Made by a program: the position numbers and the translations under genes. A stretch of DNA of 64,000 nt from Clarireedia homoeocarpa (Eukaryota; Ascomycota; Leotiomycetes; Helotiales; Rutstroemiaceae). The stretch covers positions 318,176 through 382,175 of the forward strand of contig LNKV01000038.1 of NCBI GenBank assembly GCA_001465935.1. Direction: 5' to 3'. Shown in pieces: positions 11,846-24,465 of this stretch (within the stretch, counting starts at the first letter, position 1; every line of letters begins with the position of its first letter). Under the pieces are notes generated by a model. It saw only the letters and a list, made by a program, of their open reading frames with translations. It had not been told where the DNA came from and did no database searches.

Positions 11846-14767
11846 TTAACCTTTCTTTGTGAACAGGTAGCCAACTTTGCATCTCTCGTCCTCTAAAATC
11901 TTGACCAGTACTTCGTCCCCTAGCACGTTTCTCACTTCCTCTAGGCTGTTATCCGCTAAGCCACTCCGGTCTTCTGCGAAAATAGATGTATCGATGTGTC
12001 TATATTCCATCAATGCCTGCATCTTCTTTTCTTTCTTAGACCGCTTTCCCCGAGCCATATCTGAAGCGATCTTTTGCTGGGCTTCTACGTTTGCTTTTGT
12101 TGCCGGAACAAGTGAGCAAACAGGATCAATGGGAAGGTCGTCTTCATCCTCGTTGTCATTGCTGTCACCATCAGCAGCCTCGATTGCTTCAGTTGGAATT
12201 AATGGGATCACGACCTCATTGCTACCCAGTCCACCGCAGTCGCAGCCAAGAAGATCATGAGTCTGGCACTGAGCATGCACGTCGAGCCTAAAAAGATCTC
12301 GCAGTTCTTGTGCAGAAAAACTCGTTTCATTCTTCTTTCCATCCATGACGCTGTCAGCCAGTCCCATCTTGGTGATTTGCCGTTGATATATCTTTTCATC
12401 CATCCCTCCGGCCATTAGAAATCTGTAGATTTTCACGGGGAGTTTCTGGCCGTCCCGATGAATACGTGCCATCGCCTGTAAATCTGTAGCAGGGTTCCAG
12501 TCTACATCGAAGAGCACAAGACGAGATGCTCCGATTAAGTTAATACCAGCACCACCAGACTTAGCTGAGAGAAGGAAGGCGAAGTATTTAGATGCAGGAG
12601 TCTTGTTGAATGTATTTACCAAGTCCTGTCGCTTCGCTTGTGGCGTGCTACCATCAAGTCGGAGGAAGGGCAGATTGAGAGAGGAAAGATGTTGCATCAG
12701 GAGGTCCAGAGTTGAGGTGTAATTTGAGACAAGAACTATCTTCTCACTTGTGGTTTTGGAGAGCTGCTTAAGCATGCGATCCAGTACTCTAAACTTGCTG
12801 CTTGCCACAACAGAGCTCTTTTTAAGTATCTCGGAAGGAATTTCTTCCAAAAGCTGTGCAACATTGGAATTACTTGGGGTATCAGCGTCAGTCTTCTTGA
12901 CAAGTAGACTCGGCGCATTGCAGACTTTCTTCAGCATCGTGATAAGTTGCAACGATGCTTCTGAACTACCAAGAACTCTGCCAAATATCGGTGAGGCTAG
13001 AACCGATTGATAGACTTGCTCTTGCGCCTGGGTAGGCTTACAAAATAATACATATTCTGTCTTTGGCTTCAAATATTTGGAGAGAATTGTAGCATTGCGA
13101 CGTAGAATGAACTGACTAGTCAAGCTAGCCAGTTCCTCCTCACGAGCCGTTCCTTTCTCCAAGTCATCCGGCCTGGCATCCGGCTGTCTGCTCTTCAGAA
13201 TCGGACCTTCAAATGCTTTTTTGAACGTGTTGTAGGAGTTGAGTAAACCAGGATTGACGAAGTCCACCATCGTAAAAAATTCGGAGAGATCATTCTGGAT
13301 TGGTGTACCGGATAAGATGACTCTTCGCTCGGTGTTCAAATTCCTGATTGCCTGCGCAGACTTGTTTTGAGCTGTCTTGAGCCGATGGCCTTCATCAGCC
13401 ACGACGATGTCAATACCAGCTCCTTTTTTGAGCTCATCCTGCACTGTCCGTAGCTTTTCATATCCAATTATCATGATGCTGTAGCTTTTGCCATGCGTAA
13501 AATCAGTAAGCCGGATATGTTTCTGGCCATCAGCAACAAACACGCCTATTCTTTCATTTCCCAGCCACTTATTGAACTCTGCTTTCCAGTTAGAGATCAA
13601 AGTAACAGGGCACACAATCAGGGCCTTCTTTATTACACCGCCTTCATTTGGATACTCGGGATTCTGTTTTAATAGCGTCCAGAGCAGAGCAATTGTTTGC
13701 AAAGTCTTTCCTAGACCCATCTCATCGGCTAGAATAGCACCTTGGCCATTGAAAGAACGGTAGCCCATTACGCATTCATATAAAAACTTAACTCCCTCCT
13801 TTTGATGGTCGCGCAGGTGTCGACTAAGAAACGGATCCACGACTACGTCCACAGCAACTTTCCCCTTAGAGAGGTAAGGAGGCCGTTGCATAACGATTGC
13901 TCCAGGAGCGGAAGGATCATGGCGCGGAGTCGGGGTTCCATTCTTATTTTGTGGCATAATCGTAGTCGCCAAAAGAGGGTTCTTAAACTGGGCTTTTGTA
14001 GCATTGCTTTTGGGAGCAGACGCATAAAAGCTCTTCGCTGGGATTTCCGCGCCAATTCCACTATCTTTTCTATTCGCAAGTGGAACCTTGAATTTTGATA
14101 TGTCTAAAGATGCCCTCTGCTGAGCTGGACTGACGTTGGTCTTGGGGACCGAGTTGTTCGACCCATTTTGCAAGAAGGGTCGCCCGGCTAGGTAATCTGC
14201 CCTCGTAATTTCGGCATCAATCTCGATATCTTTGCCGCCAATACTGAGTGTGCTGCCCAACTGTAGGGATTCATTGTACATGCACCGCCCCATATCCCTT
14301 CCATCTATATTCTGGAGTCGAGCGTAGCCCCCAGAAACTGCAAGAACGCCGTCGCCATCCCATGTCTTGTGTTTCTTCGCTGTAAATTTTCGCCTGTAAA
14401 TTTCATTTAGTATGGTTCACGTTGTTTTAATGGAGCTCAGTGGAATTTACCATAATACAAGATAGTACTTCTCAACGGTAGAAGTATTTGCTAGAGACGC
14501 ATTGGTAGTCGTATTCGGTTCGGCAGAATTCGCGACGACTAGTAAAGGTTTACGTGGTGCGCTGGCAGCTGCAGATGCAATAGGAAGCTTTGCCTTTGGG
14601 GCTTCCTCGACATCATGTATTAATAGACGTCTCTTTTTCGTGGGTCGAGTCAAAATTTCCTCTTCTGAATCTGATATGACCTGGGTGTCGGAGATATCTA
14701 CTTCTGCTTTGACTGGAGCACCTCGAGGTGCACTCTTCAGGAGTGGAGGCCGGAATGGTTTGAACAT
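11846..14767 (-). CDS. rdh54: Rad54-family DNA translocase Rdh54/Tid1 (RAD54B)
   Basis: Two exons on the complement, 14451..14767 and 11846..14393, 954 residues. The 57-base intron joins YYLVLW to RKFTAKKHKTWDGDG, which is the conserved start of the RAD54B N-terminal region. The SNF2 ATPase core holds Walker A DEMGLGKT (near residue 330), a Walker B box of the form VADEGHRLK, and SGTPIQNDL; the helicase C domain holds LRLDGSTPQAKRQDLV and QAMARIHRDGQK. Rdh54/RAD54B moves along duplex DNA, removes Rad51/Dmc1 from double-stranded DNA and promotes D-loop formation, mainly in recombination between homologues and in meiosis. A cluster DLLGCDCGG near residue 820 and an acidic patch lie in the C-terminal extension. 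RAD54 itself is the main alternative, but the N-terminal region fits RAD54B better. Cell-cycle-type promoter sites lie just upstream. Confidence 0.93.
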
Positions 14768-14802
14768 ATCTTCATGATTTGTTGTTGAGATTGAAATCCG
14801 CC

Positions 14803-14860
14803 ACGCGAAGTGGACGTGTTTCGCGCATCGCGCTACGTCGCCAGCACGGTATCACGTGAT
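14803..14860 (-). promoter_or_regulatory. Candidate MBF/E2F-like sites and ATCACGTGAT palindrome upstream of rdh54
   Basis: Within 95 bases upstream of the rdh54 ATG lie ACGCG (14803-14807, the core of MluI cell-cycle boxes), TTTCGCGC (14819-14826, an E2F-type octamer) and a perfect ten-base palindrome ATCACGTGAT (14851-14860, of the kind bound by bHLH factors such as Cbf1). The motifs are seen directly; their function is inferred from families and from the repair role of the gene. Confidence 0.45.
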
Positions 14861-15015
14861 GAAGATTTGATAGTAATTTACCTACTATATCTATTAAGTG
14901 GCATCAAGATAGGTTCTATTCATATACAAGTCATCATTATCATTTGGTCCTATTGACTGTCCTGGATCTGAAACTCCAGCACTTTTTTCTAGTTACATCG
15001 ATAAATCTACATACA

Positions 15016-18000
15016 TTACCGGAGCATAGAATCCAAGTCTTCACCCAACACACTCTCAATCTTTACAATCCAGCGATGGGTCTCTTTTTCCACAACTTCG
15101 TCGTCATCTTCTTGCAACTCACTGATGTATGGCAACATCTCAGGTAACATCGACAACCATTCTTCACCCAGCCTATCCGTCAATGCCTGTTCACATTTCA
15201 CAGCAGCGAGCCTGACTCCAGCGGTCTCAGAACGTAAGCGCTTGAGGATCATACCATTTAGTTCTTTATGATGATCTGAGGAATCTGCGGCTGCGGCAAG
15301 CTCGACGATGGCAGGAATAAGTTCTTCTACCAACGGAAGATTCAAGCCATGTCTAAATTGGTCGCACAACACAGGTGCGATAGCTTTAAAGTGAGATGGA
15401 GATTGCCAGAAGTCGTCTTGATCGTGCTCGAAACACGGAGTTAAAGCCCGAAGAACTCCTGACCATAAGGATTTTGATGCATCATCCCTGATATCGGTAT
15501 CTTTCAACACTTCCACCGCATTGTCAATTAGGTATGTCGCATAGCTCGTAACGATAGACTTCAGGTTTCCAAAGAAAACGTTAAGAAAGCCATAAAGGCT
15601 CTGTAAGCGTAAGTTTCTGCCCGCTTTGTCTTTCTTAGGTAAGGATGATGACGCCCATTCCACAAGATTGGCGAAAATTGGCCTGAATGTTGAGTCGTTG
15701 AACTTGTAAATCATCTCCAACGCAACCTCATTCACTTGGGCTTCAATTTCTGCGATGGTTGAATCGTCATCTTGGTCTTCATCATCTGTACTGCTTAATT
15801 GTCTTCGCAGATCAAGAGCAGCTTGGAAGATCTTAGCAAGTACTGCAGAATGCTTGGCAACGACACTCTTGGGATATTTCTTGATTGAAATACTAAGCAT
15901 TTCTAGCTGCTCACGAATTGCCTGCGAGAATTAGTAATGAGCCTTAGAAAATGCGGCTGAATAGACCTACCCAAGTTCCCGTCTGTACAGCCCGTGGCCA
16001 GTTGCGCTCTATTGCCGAAAACATATTCTTAGGATCGACCTGCTTGGCGGCAAAGTGCAGGCACTGCTCCCTACTTTCATCCGCTTCATCTTCAAGATCG
16101 GCTTCAGCAGAAGTGTTCGATATTAATAGAAGAGTGTCTAAGTACCCGCCCGAGATCATGTAAGGGAGATGTTGAATCAAAGAGCTGATAAAGGCATAAC
16201 CAGCGTTGTGAATCTTTTGAGCCTCGACACTCTCCTTGAGACTAGCAGCAATATATTCCAAGGCCTTAGGGATAGCGACAGGCAACACAGAGACAATCCC
16301 TTCCTTTAATATATCGACAAGAGAAGTCAGGCAAAGAAGAGCCATGACACGTAATCTTGGATCACTCTGGCCAAGGCAATGATCACTTGCGATTGTCTCA
16401 GCTGCAGCGGCAACTGCTTCGAGGTCTTTCTTGCCGTACTTCTCGGAGATTTTATCAACGCATGCCACAGCAGTATGCTTGTATAGAACGTCCGTTGACT
16501 CTCGAATAATAGCCGTGAGTTGTGGCAGGAAGCTCAGCATTGCCACTCTTGACACTGCATCGGCAGGACTTTCTTGGTCAATGCGGACCTCCAAAGAGCG
16601 TAGAATCTTTCGACGTAGTGCTTCATTAGGTCGGTCCAAGAGGCTTTCGATAGACTTGACAAACTCTCTCGTGGACAAAAGACCCAACAAGCTTTCAAGG
16701 ACATCCCCACAAGCAGCGTGCATGCGTTTCTGCTCCTTAAGTGACTCTGCTAGTCCCAACAGATCTTCCAACAAAGTTGAGTATAATTCACGAATTCTAG
16801 CAGCATCCATATCATCCCGGTCGAGGATTTGGGCGGTCTGCGAAACCAACCGCCTTTGTGAGAGAATATGTGGGAGGAGCAGGAGTTCATTGAGGGCTGC
16901 TCGTTGTGTGTCAATCTTGTCATGAGCTCCAAGTAGAATAAGGGAGAACGTCGGCTTCGGTTTTAACAAATCACTAATTAGCTCCAAGTACTTGACGGCG
17001 GACTGAAGCTGGGTTTCAACACTGAACGAAGTTGTCAATTCAGTAGCGAAGGATTTGATATTATCGTTTACACCATACTTGTCGACCAGCATTATTAGCA
17101 GCGCAAAAAGGAAGTCTTCTGCTCCCAGAGTCTGGACCAGAGAAACAAAGAGTCCTTTTCGGCGATGCACAGGAATATGCTCGTATGCAGCAACAAAGCT
17201 CAAGAGCAGTTCAGCAGCTCCTGTCACTGGATTACCCTTATCCTGGCGGAGCGAAGAGATAAGCGGAGGAATAACTTCGCGAACGGTCTGGCTGATAACA
17301 TGGGCAGAGTAGTCGTCGTTTTGTCGCAGTACTGAGCTACCCATAAATGTGAAAATGGGCATCACGCTATGAAGAACGACCTCTGGAGCAATATCCGCAA
17401 GAGCAGCGATCATCAATAATGCCGAATTCTGGACCTGCGGGCTTGCTGTCTTCTGCACACAATCAACAAGGAGATCAGCTCGAACATCGGACGGATCCAA
17501 ATCCATGTTAGGATCTTCTTTGTATGCTTTCATAATGGACAGAAGACTGCTTAGAACAAGATCTTGAAGATATGCAAGCTCCGACGAGATCTTGGCCTTG
17601 AAATGCTGAAGTTCTGCCAACGTATTGAAAAGCGGCTTTAGAAGCTGGGGGTGCTTGCCTGGGTTAGAGCCGTCCACCAGCTGCAGAACAAATGTAACTT
17701 GGCGTATAGCAGCCGTAAGTTGCTTTGGATCTTGTAAAGGAGATCGAGCAACTTCCCCATGGCTCATTCGGCGCCTTTTGTTAGCTGGGGGTGTGTCTGC
17801 AAGTTTCGCAGTTGTTGGTAGTTGATTAAGAAATGCGAGGAGAATTTCTGTCGACAATGGTGCGTTTCGCAGGAGCTCCAAAGCTTCTTCAGTGGATTTG
17901 GCATTATAATTTCGTCCATCGGGAGAGGACTGGGATGCATCCATCAACATCTGAGCTGTCTGCAGCTGGATATCTCCTTTCAGAGAAGACCAAATCTCTC

Positions 18001-20527
18001 GCAGCCGTGCAAATACAGCTTCAAGAAGAGTAGGACGGTCCTGGGCTACCTCACCATGTACGATGCGGGTGAAGTATTGCAGGCCTTCTTTATCATTTGC
18101 GACGACAGTCGCGGCTGCTTGCTTGTCCAACTCTCTAACCTCGAAGTGTTCTTCAGCCGAGTGTTTTAAAGCTTGCTCCTCAGTCAAAGATGCCCACTTT
18201 TGAAGAGCTGGAAGTAAGACTTTAGTTCTCGTGGTACCAGCAACACTTCGAACGTGGTTCAACAAGACTAGAAGCCTCAACTTCACCAAGTAAAGCGGTG
18301 TACATATGACATGACTGGACATGAAAGACAAAACGGAAGCTCGAGCTGACTGAGGTAGTCGTTCGCTCTTTTTACTGGTTTCTGCGGAACCGCGACTGCT
18401 GTTCATAGATTGCTCGAATACGGATTCGATGCGAGATCTGTCGAGAACACATTCCTCCAAGTTCGGCACCAAGACATCTCGGATGAGTCGGCCTGCAATG
18501 TCTGCTGACATCCATTTCGTTTCTTGCGTCTCTTCGCCGGGTCCATAAAGATCGTTGAATGCCCACTGTTTTCGTTGTTTGCTACCCTTACTTGCCCCAG
18601 AGCTTGTAGAATAGAGTTTCTCGATTTTGAGAACAAGTTCTGCAGCAGCCCGACGAACTTTGGATGCAGGATCGGCAAGTGCAGCAACAGCGTAAGGTAT
18701 AATTGCTTGTATGTCCACGTTGGAATCTTCATTTTTCGAAAGATAGCGGCTGACCATATGAAGCGCTGACACACGAGCTAACACAGGATAAGGTCCACAC
18801 CATGTCTTGATATAAAAGGTAAGATACAAAGTTGTGTCAAGGGCGCTTGACCTACCCAAGATAGGTAGCTCGTCAAAAGCATCAAGGTCCCCAACGCTAG
18901 CTGTAGCAAGTAGAAATGCTTGACACAGGTCCGGGTAAATTTGTGAGGCGGAGTGTGCTAAGAAAGATGTCTCGGTTGTAGTGCGTTGTGGAAGTTGAGC
19001 ATTCAGTTGCCGGAAATCAGGGCGAGTGTCTGGCTTCGAATCGGCATCCTCCATTGCTACATCCTCGGATGCAGGCTCTGTAATCTCTTTCGGTCTGATT
19101 GTAGTGCGGAGCTTTAGTTCAAGTTCGTCCATGTCAATCTCTGTCTCTTTCAAGGCATCCTGAACAACAGATCCTACGTGTCCTGATACCTGGACCAGCT
19201 CGACTAATGTTGAGGCGAGGTGTGATCGGGTGTTATGCTCTGAATCTGTTTTATCATCAATGCGGTGGGCTGCTAATAGCAGATTTTTTGTAACCACTGC
19301 TGTTTGCGCATCACTTAGAAGACCATTTTCGATGATTCTGGCAATGATCGGAAGTCCCTGAACATCCCCGCTTTTGTTGATTCTCTCCACCAGGGCAAGG
19401 CACAATCCATTCGCGAGCCTGTCCACCCGGCGCTCTTTCCCGAGCTCGACTAACTGAGCAGAGAGATCCGGGATTTTAAGGAGTTCCTTCGTCACACGTC
19501 TGGTGATTTGCTTTGCTGCCCGATGCTGCGCTAGTATAATGAGGCATACTAGGCCAGGACGAACTGTTTCGGCGGTCCAACCAAGAACCAATGCCTCCAT
19601 CATAGCTGTTAGGAGTTTGTCGTCCAACCCGCCCTTCGAGGCCATGATAGATAGGATCATATAGCAACCAATTCGCAAATCTGGAACCTTCTGCATGGCC
19701 AAGCCTTCGTTGAGGGTAGGTAACAGTCTTATTATTACATCCTGCTCATTCTGCAATTGGACTCCTTTGCGCCCAGATCGAGCCTTGTCTAACATTCCAC
19801 TGATAGCTTCGGTCATTATACCAGCCCAGAACGCAAGTAGAGCGGGGTAATGCTGGCGAGCTTTGCTAATGCGAAGGACATATGTATTCAGTGTCGAGGC
19901 GAAAACTGTAGTGTTTATCGCGGCATTCACAAACGCTCGTCTTTGCGGCGCGGTTAAAGAACGAATATATGGAGTCAGGAAGCTGTATTCAACTGGAATA
20001 TTTGACGGTAATATCGAAAGTAGAGTAGTAAATATTGGAAGGGTATGGTAGGGAAGAAAAGTCGACAAGAGGAAGGAAGTGTTATATTCGTGAATTCTGC
20101 GCAGATTAGTATTTTCTCAGAACAACATACTGGATGTACTAGATCATTACCTAAATCTCCTCACCAGCCATTCAACCGCCTTGATAGCTGGATTCAAACG
20201 CAGTCGCCCTCCAACTAACCCCAGGAAAGCCTCCAATCTTTTGTCCAGCTCTGAGATCTCTGCTACAGAAAGCTGGGTTCGATCTACTGTCTGGCTCTGC
20301 TCGCTGAAGATTGTCTTCTGAAACTCGAGAAATCGGTTGTCGAGGAGACATAGTTCCTGAAACCCTTCATGGCATATCGTATAAAGAGTGTCGAAACTTT
20401 GTGAAGCAGCAATTCTAGGTTCGAAGATTAAGGATTTCGAATGCGCAGCTTTCTGCGCCTTGAGGTTCAAGGAATTGACCGAATTGGTCGCAATCTGCGA
20501 CAGCTGCGCTTGCAATGAAGTCGACAT
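15016..20527 (-). CDS. utp10: U3 snoRNP-associated protein Utp10 (HEATR1)
   Basis: Three exons on the complement: 20151..20527, 15971..20096 and 15016..15921; 1802 residues, close to yeast Utp10 (1769). Introns are 54 and 49 bases and both preserve frame. The N-terminus (MSTSLQAQLSQIA, then SFDTLYTICHEGFQELC) and a block of many HEAT-type helical repeats fit Utp10/HEATR1, with the BP28CT-type C-terminal domain near the end (AIAPVLCDQFRHGLNLPLVE). A basic nuclear-type patch, NKRRRMSH, lies in the middle. Utp10 is part of the t-UTP/UtpA subcomplex, which binds the 5' external spacer of nascent pre-rRNA in the nucleolus and links transcription by RNA polymerase I to small-subunit processing. The gene is divergent from NRDE2, with 302 bases between the two starts. 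Confidence 0.95.
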
Positions 20528-20829
20528 CCTGGAAATTCGATTCGATGCCAGCGGATCAGAAATTATGGCATGTCGGGGCGTAACTTTGATATTGCCTGCT
20601 GCTTAAAAAGAAAAATTCAAGCTCTATCGTTATCGAAAGAAAAAAATTATTATTCCAACGCGGATAAACTATGCTCCGGTAGCAGTCGCCGCTTTACGCT
20701 CATGTTGATTGCCATCCACGAGCCATCATCCATGGTCGCAAGCAAGCAACAAGAGAAACTTAGTACAGGCACAAAATAGTCTGGGTCGATAAACAGAATC
20801 GATGAAAGTATGAAATCAGGTCGGTGACA
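20528..20829. promoter_or_regulatory. Divergent promoter between utp10 and nrde2
   Basis: 302 bases separate the two ATGs, so the promoters must be shared or overlapping. AT-rich stretches such as the A-run near 20640 could be nucleosome-poor. I see no clear TATA box. Confidence 0.5.
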
Positions 20830-23800
20830 ATGACTGATCCCAAAGCTTCTGTGCCTAAATTTGCGTCTTTCAGACCGAAACCCAGTTCGGCCGGTTCCAC
20901 CAACAGCACACGGGAGGATGAGCAAAGCGAATCAAACAAAAACAAACATTATACTCGCGAGCGAGAATCATCAAAACCTCATGGGAAACGCCACAGATCT
21001 CGTAGTAGGGAGAGACATAGCTCTGAGATTAGGGAAAGACGTCGGTCCAGAAGTAAGGAGAGACATCAGACTAGAAGTAAAGAGGAAAGTCAGAGACGCG
21101 ACACAGCACGTGAGCTAGCAAGACCTCAACCAGAACAACGCGATGCTGCTTCGAGCATTTATGTAGTCGATCGAAAAGGGGATATAAAGAATTTGGTCTA
21201 TGGCAGCATTCATCGATACGATGTACCTCCATTCCACCGAATTGGCGCTGGCTGTGTTCTCGGTGCCCCCCCTGACACCAAGATTGATAGAAGCTATGGA
21301 GACGACAAAGGCATTGTGCTTACCAATCTGAGGGATCCGAAGAGCCAGCCGCGAGAGAAGTATATCTTCTCCAAAGCTGAAAAAGAACGGCCACGACTCT
21401 TAAGAATTCGTCCAAAGGTTTTGGCTGAAGGGTCGTTCTTGGATGATGTAGACTTTGTACCGCTTCAGATCACCAGAGGCAAGAAGCGCAAGAGACCGGA
21501 CAAAGATGAAGGGTCAAATTCTGAATCAGACCAGGATGAAACGCATTATCGTTCGATTGAAGGGAAAGCAAAAGTCCCTACTAAACCTGTGGACGACGCG
21601 TTCGAATATGCGTCAGAAAGTGATTCGGCGGGATCAGAAACTGGTCGTGTTCTAAAACTTGAGTCTACTGTCAAGCAAAGGAATATAGAGCTGTCTCGTC
21701 GAATTGACCAGTCACCGGATGATATCGAGGCATGGCTCGCACTAATCGAACACCAAGATATGCTTCTGAGAGCTGGGGACGATCGTCGTCGCATCACAAA
21801 TGCTGAAATTAGGAGCACAGCGGACATAAAAATTCACATGTACGAGAAGGCTCTGGAGAAAGCCCGAACTCTACAAGATCGAGAAAGGCTTCTGCTGGGT
21901 CTGATGACTGAAGGGGCGAAGATATGGGACATAAAAGTACGATCAGACCGATGGGCAAAGATTGCGAAAGACAATATTGACAGTCTTATTTTGTGGAAGA
22001 GTTACCTCGATTTCAGGCAGAGCAATTTCTCGACATTTCAACATGATGACGTGCGTGAAGTTTTCATTACTAGAATCACTTCTCTCAAGCAAAACATCAA
22101 CAACGCATCCAGCTTGCAGATCCAACCTCTATACGAGCAACTTCTGTACGTACTCCTTAGGTTTACTGTCTTCGTTTGCGAGTCGGGGTTTGTCGAACTG
22201 GCGGTTGCTGTGTGGCAAAGTCTTCTGGAGCTCAATTTCTATGGACGGAATACCTCATTATCTCAGAACGAAGCAGTCAAACCCTTCGAAGATTTCTGGG
22301 AATCAGAAATTCCACGGATCGGTGAAACGGGATCACTAGGCTGGCATAAATTCTTAGAAACAGGAGATGATTCAACTGTGCCAGAGGGTCAGACGGACGA
22401 ACCAGAGTTATCATTGAATGGTGATGATATTTTTGTAAGTTGGGTCGCGGCAGAACGTTCTCGAGCAAAAGCTTCGCGACTCCCTGCACGGACGTTGGAT
22501 GATACTGTTGAAGATGATCCGTATCGAGTTATTTTGTTCTCTGATATTGAGGCATTTTTGCTGGTGTTACCTAGAGAGAATGACAACCTACGAAAATCTT
22601 TACTAAATGCATTCCTGATTTTCTGCCATCTACCATCTATGCCGGATAGTAATGGAGATGGATCTCTTAACTGGTCTACAGACCCTTGGCTAAACAACGA
22701 ACTGCTCAACTGCAGCTCAAGATGGATTAACAAGAACTACCTGGCCAAACGCACCGATGACAGCATCAACGACGGGAATACCCAACCCTCATCAGCACCA
22801 ATACTCAGCACACCTCTCTCCAACTTCGCCATGGCGCCGGAATCCATGTTCAGTAAAGCATGGTTCCAAAGCTTCAAGCCCTGGAAAGAAGTCTACGGCA
22901 CTGAAGACTCAGGACCAATTCCCTACAACTGGGTGCGAAACACATTCAAACAACTTACGCAAATATATCCGGATGACGATTTCATGGAATACTATCTTGC
23001 ATTCGAATGGTGCAACGAACCCGACAGTATTAAGAAAGTCGCCAAAGCTCTTCTCAAACAACATCCGTCTAATCTCAGACTCTACAATGCATACGCCATG
23101 ATCGAGTGGTCGAGAGGGAATAAGGATGTATCCACTAGTATCTATTCCGCAGCATTAGGTATGACAAAAACCATGTCCGCGGAAGAAGCCACGGATTCGG
23201 TATATTTGTGGAAAAGTCTCGTATGGGCAAACCTTGAAATAGGGGATAAGGAAACTGCGGTTCGGCATCTTCTTTCCATACCCGACGGGATACCAAACTC
23301 AAGTTTATCAACAAGTCCCGCGGCTATACTCAGAACTCAGCGGCATCTTAGCTCGACCCGGGACTCCTTCCTCTATTCCAGTCATTCAATCCACGCAGTG
23401 CTATACACCGAACTCCTCGCTCTCTTCGCCTACCTCACCTCTTCCCCCTCGGCCATAGAAAATGAACCCCGCTCTCCCGCACAAGGACACCTTCTCCCCG
23501 CCCTCCAAATCTTCAACTCCTTCTCCAAGCAGCTCCCCTCTTCCCCACCATCAACGTCAACCTATCCCCCAACCCTGCAGCACCAATCCCTCGCCCGCCT
23601 CCTCCTCCACCACACCCAGCACGGTCCGTACCGCCCCTCCGCCATCCACACCCACCTCCGCTCCTCCCTCCTCCTCCATCCCACCAACACAATCCTCTTC
23701 ACCCTCCTAACCACCCTCTCCTCACCCAGCATCATCTCCCCTATTTCCCTCTCTACAATATTCGCCGATCTATTATCTACTCCCTCTACTTCATTATCCA

Positions 23801-24465
23801 CCCATCTTCACATCCTACACTTCTACCTTCAACGCAGCTCCTCCGTAACAGCAGGTCAGAACGCTGCCGCGGGGATGTTTAGGAGTATTTTGGGAATATC
23901 TGGTTCTGTTTCCTCGTCACCGGAGATTGCGGCGTCCCCGGCGTTGTGGAGATTATATTTGATGTTTTTGACGAGGTGGGGGGATAGTTTGAGTGCTTCG
24001 TTTTCTTCTAATTCCACCGAGTTGGTGAAGAAATCATCGGGTCAGGGAAGGGATATACATGATGGAGAAAGACAAGAGAAAGAGAAGGAGCGGGAGAAAA
24101 GAAAAAAGTTATTGGGAATCTTCAAATCAGCAATCACGCACGCGCCGTGGTGCAAGGAGATTTATATCGCTGGGTTTGAAGCGGTGTGTTGTTCGCGGAA
24201 CGAGAATGCGGATGCGGATGCGGATGCAACGAAAAACCAAGAGCAGGGAAGAAGCGGAAGCGGAAGTGCAAAGCCAAGGGAGAAAGCAATTGAGAAATGG
24301 GAGGATCGTAGCATTCCTACCAAGGCGATGACGAGGAAGCGAGAGGGAAGCGATGAAGGACTCGAACGGGAGCTCAAGGAGATTTGGAGGGTGCTGGGTG
24401 AGAAGGGCGTGAGAGTGCATGTTGATTTGGAGGAGCTGTGGGATAGGGATGGGGGGGGAAACTGA
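20830..24465 (+). CDS. nrde2: NRDE-2 family nuclear RNA-processing protein
   Basis: An intronless gene of 1211 residues. The start is the ATG at 20830 (MTDPKASVPKF); two upstream in-frame codons begin with GTG. The N-terminus is rich in Arg-Ser and Arg-Glu dipeptides (about residues 45-95), then comes the conserved segment with GDIKNLVYGSIHRYDVPPF and IGAGCVLGAP, then the NRDE-2 domain starting near IELSRRIDQSPDDIEAWLAL, which folds as HAT/TPR-like helical repeats. NRDE-2 (Nrl1 in fission yeast) works with the Mtr4 helicase in nuclear RNA surveillance, splicing control and, in nematodes, nuclear RNAi. About residues 870-1010 are rich in Ser, Pro, Leu and Thr and contain a lineage-specific expansion. 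A short DADADA stretch comes from a GATGCG repeat near 24210. No frame breaks are seen. Confidence 0.9.
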   Translation: MTDPKASVPKFASFRPKPSSAGSTNSTREDEQSESNKNKHYTRERESSKPHGKRHRSRSRERHSSEIRERRRSRSKERHQTRSKEESQRRDTARELARPQPEQRDAASSIYVVDRKGDIKNLVYGSIHRYDVPPFHRIGAGCVLGAPPDTKIDRSYGDDKGIVLTNLRDPKSQPREKYIFSKAEKERPRLLRIRPKVLAEGSFLDDVDFVPLQITRGKKRKRPDKDEGSNSESDQDETHYRSIEGKAKVPTKPVDDAFEYASESDSAGSETGRVLKLESTVKQRNIELSRRIDQSPDDIEAWLALIEHQDMLLRAGDDRRRITNAEIRSTADIKIHMYEKALEKARTLQDRERLLLGLMTEGAKIWDIKVRSDRWAKIAKDNIDSLILWKSYLDFRQSNFSTFQHDDVREVFITRITSLKQNINNASSLQIQPLYEQLLYVLLRFTVFVCESGFVELAVAVWQSLLELNFYGRNTSLSQNEAVKPFEDFWESEIPRIGETGSLGWHKFLETGDDSTVPEGQTDEPELSLNGDDIFVSWVAAERSRAKASRLPARTLDDTVEDDPYRVILFSDIEAFLLVLPRENDNLRKSLLNAFLIFCHLPSMPDSNGDGSLNWSTDPWLNNELLNCSSRWINKNYLAKRTDDSINDGNTQPSSAPILSTPLSNFAMAPESMFSKAWFQSFKPWKEVYGTEDSGPIPYNWVRNTFKQLTQIYPDDDFMEYYLAFEWCNEPDSIKKVAKALLKQHPSNLRLYNAYAMIEWSRGNKDVSTSIYSAALGMTKTMSAEEATDSVYLWKSLVWANLEIGDKETAVRHLLSIPDGIPNSSLSTSPAAILRTQRHLSSTRDSFLYSSHSIHAVLYTELLALFAYLTSSPSAIENEPRSPAQGHLLPALQIFNSFSKQLPSSPPSTSTYPPTLQHQSLARLLLHHTQHGPYRPSAIHTHLRSSLLLHPTNTILFTLLTTLSSPSIISPISLSTIFADLLSTPSTSLSTHLHILHFYLQRSSSVTAGQNAAAGMFRSILGISGSVSSSPEIAASPALWRLYLMFLTRWGDSLSASFSSNSTELVKKSSGQGRDIHDGERQEKEKEREKRKKLLGIFKSAITHAPWCKEIYIAGFEAVCCSRNENADADADATKNQEQGRSGSGSAKPREKAIEKWEDRSIPTKAMTRKREGSDEGLERELKEIWRVLGEKGVRVHVDLEELWDRDGGGN

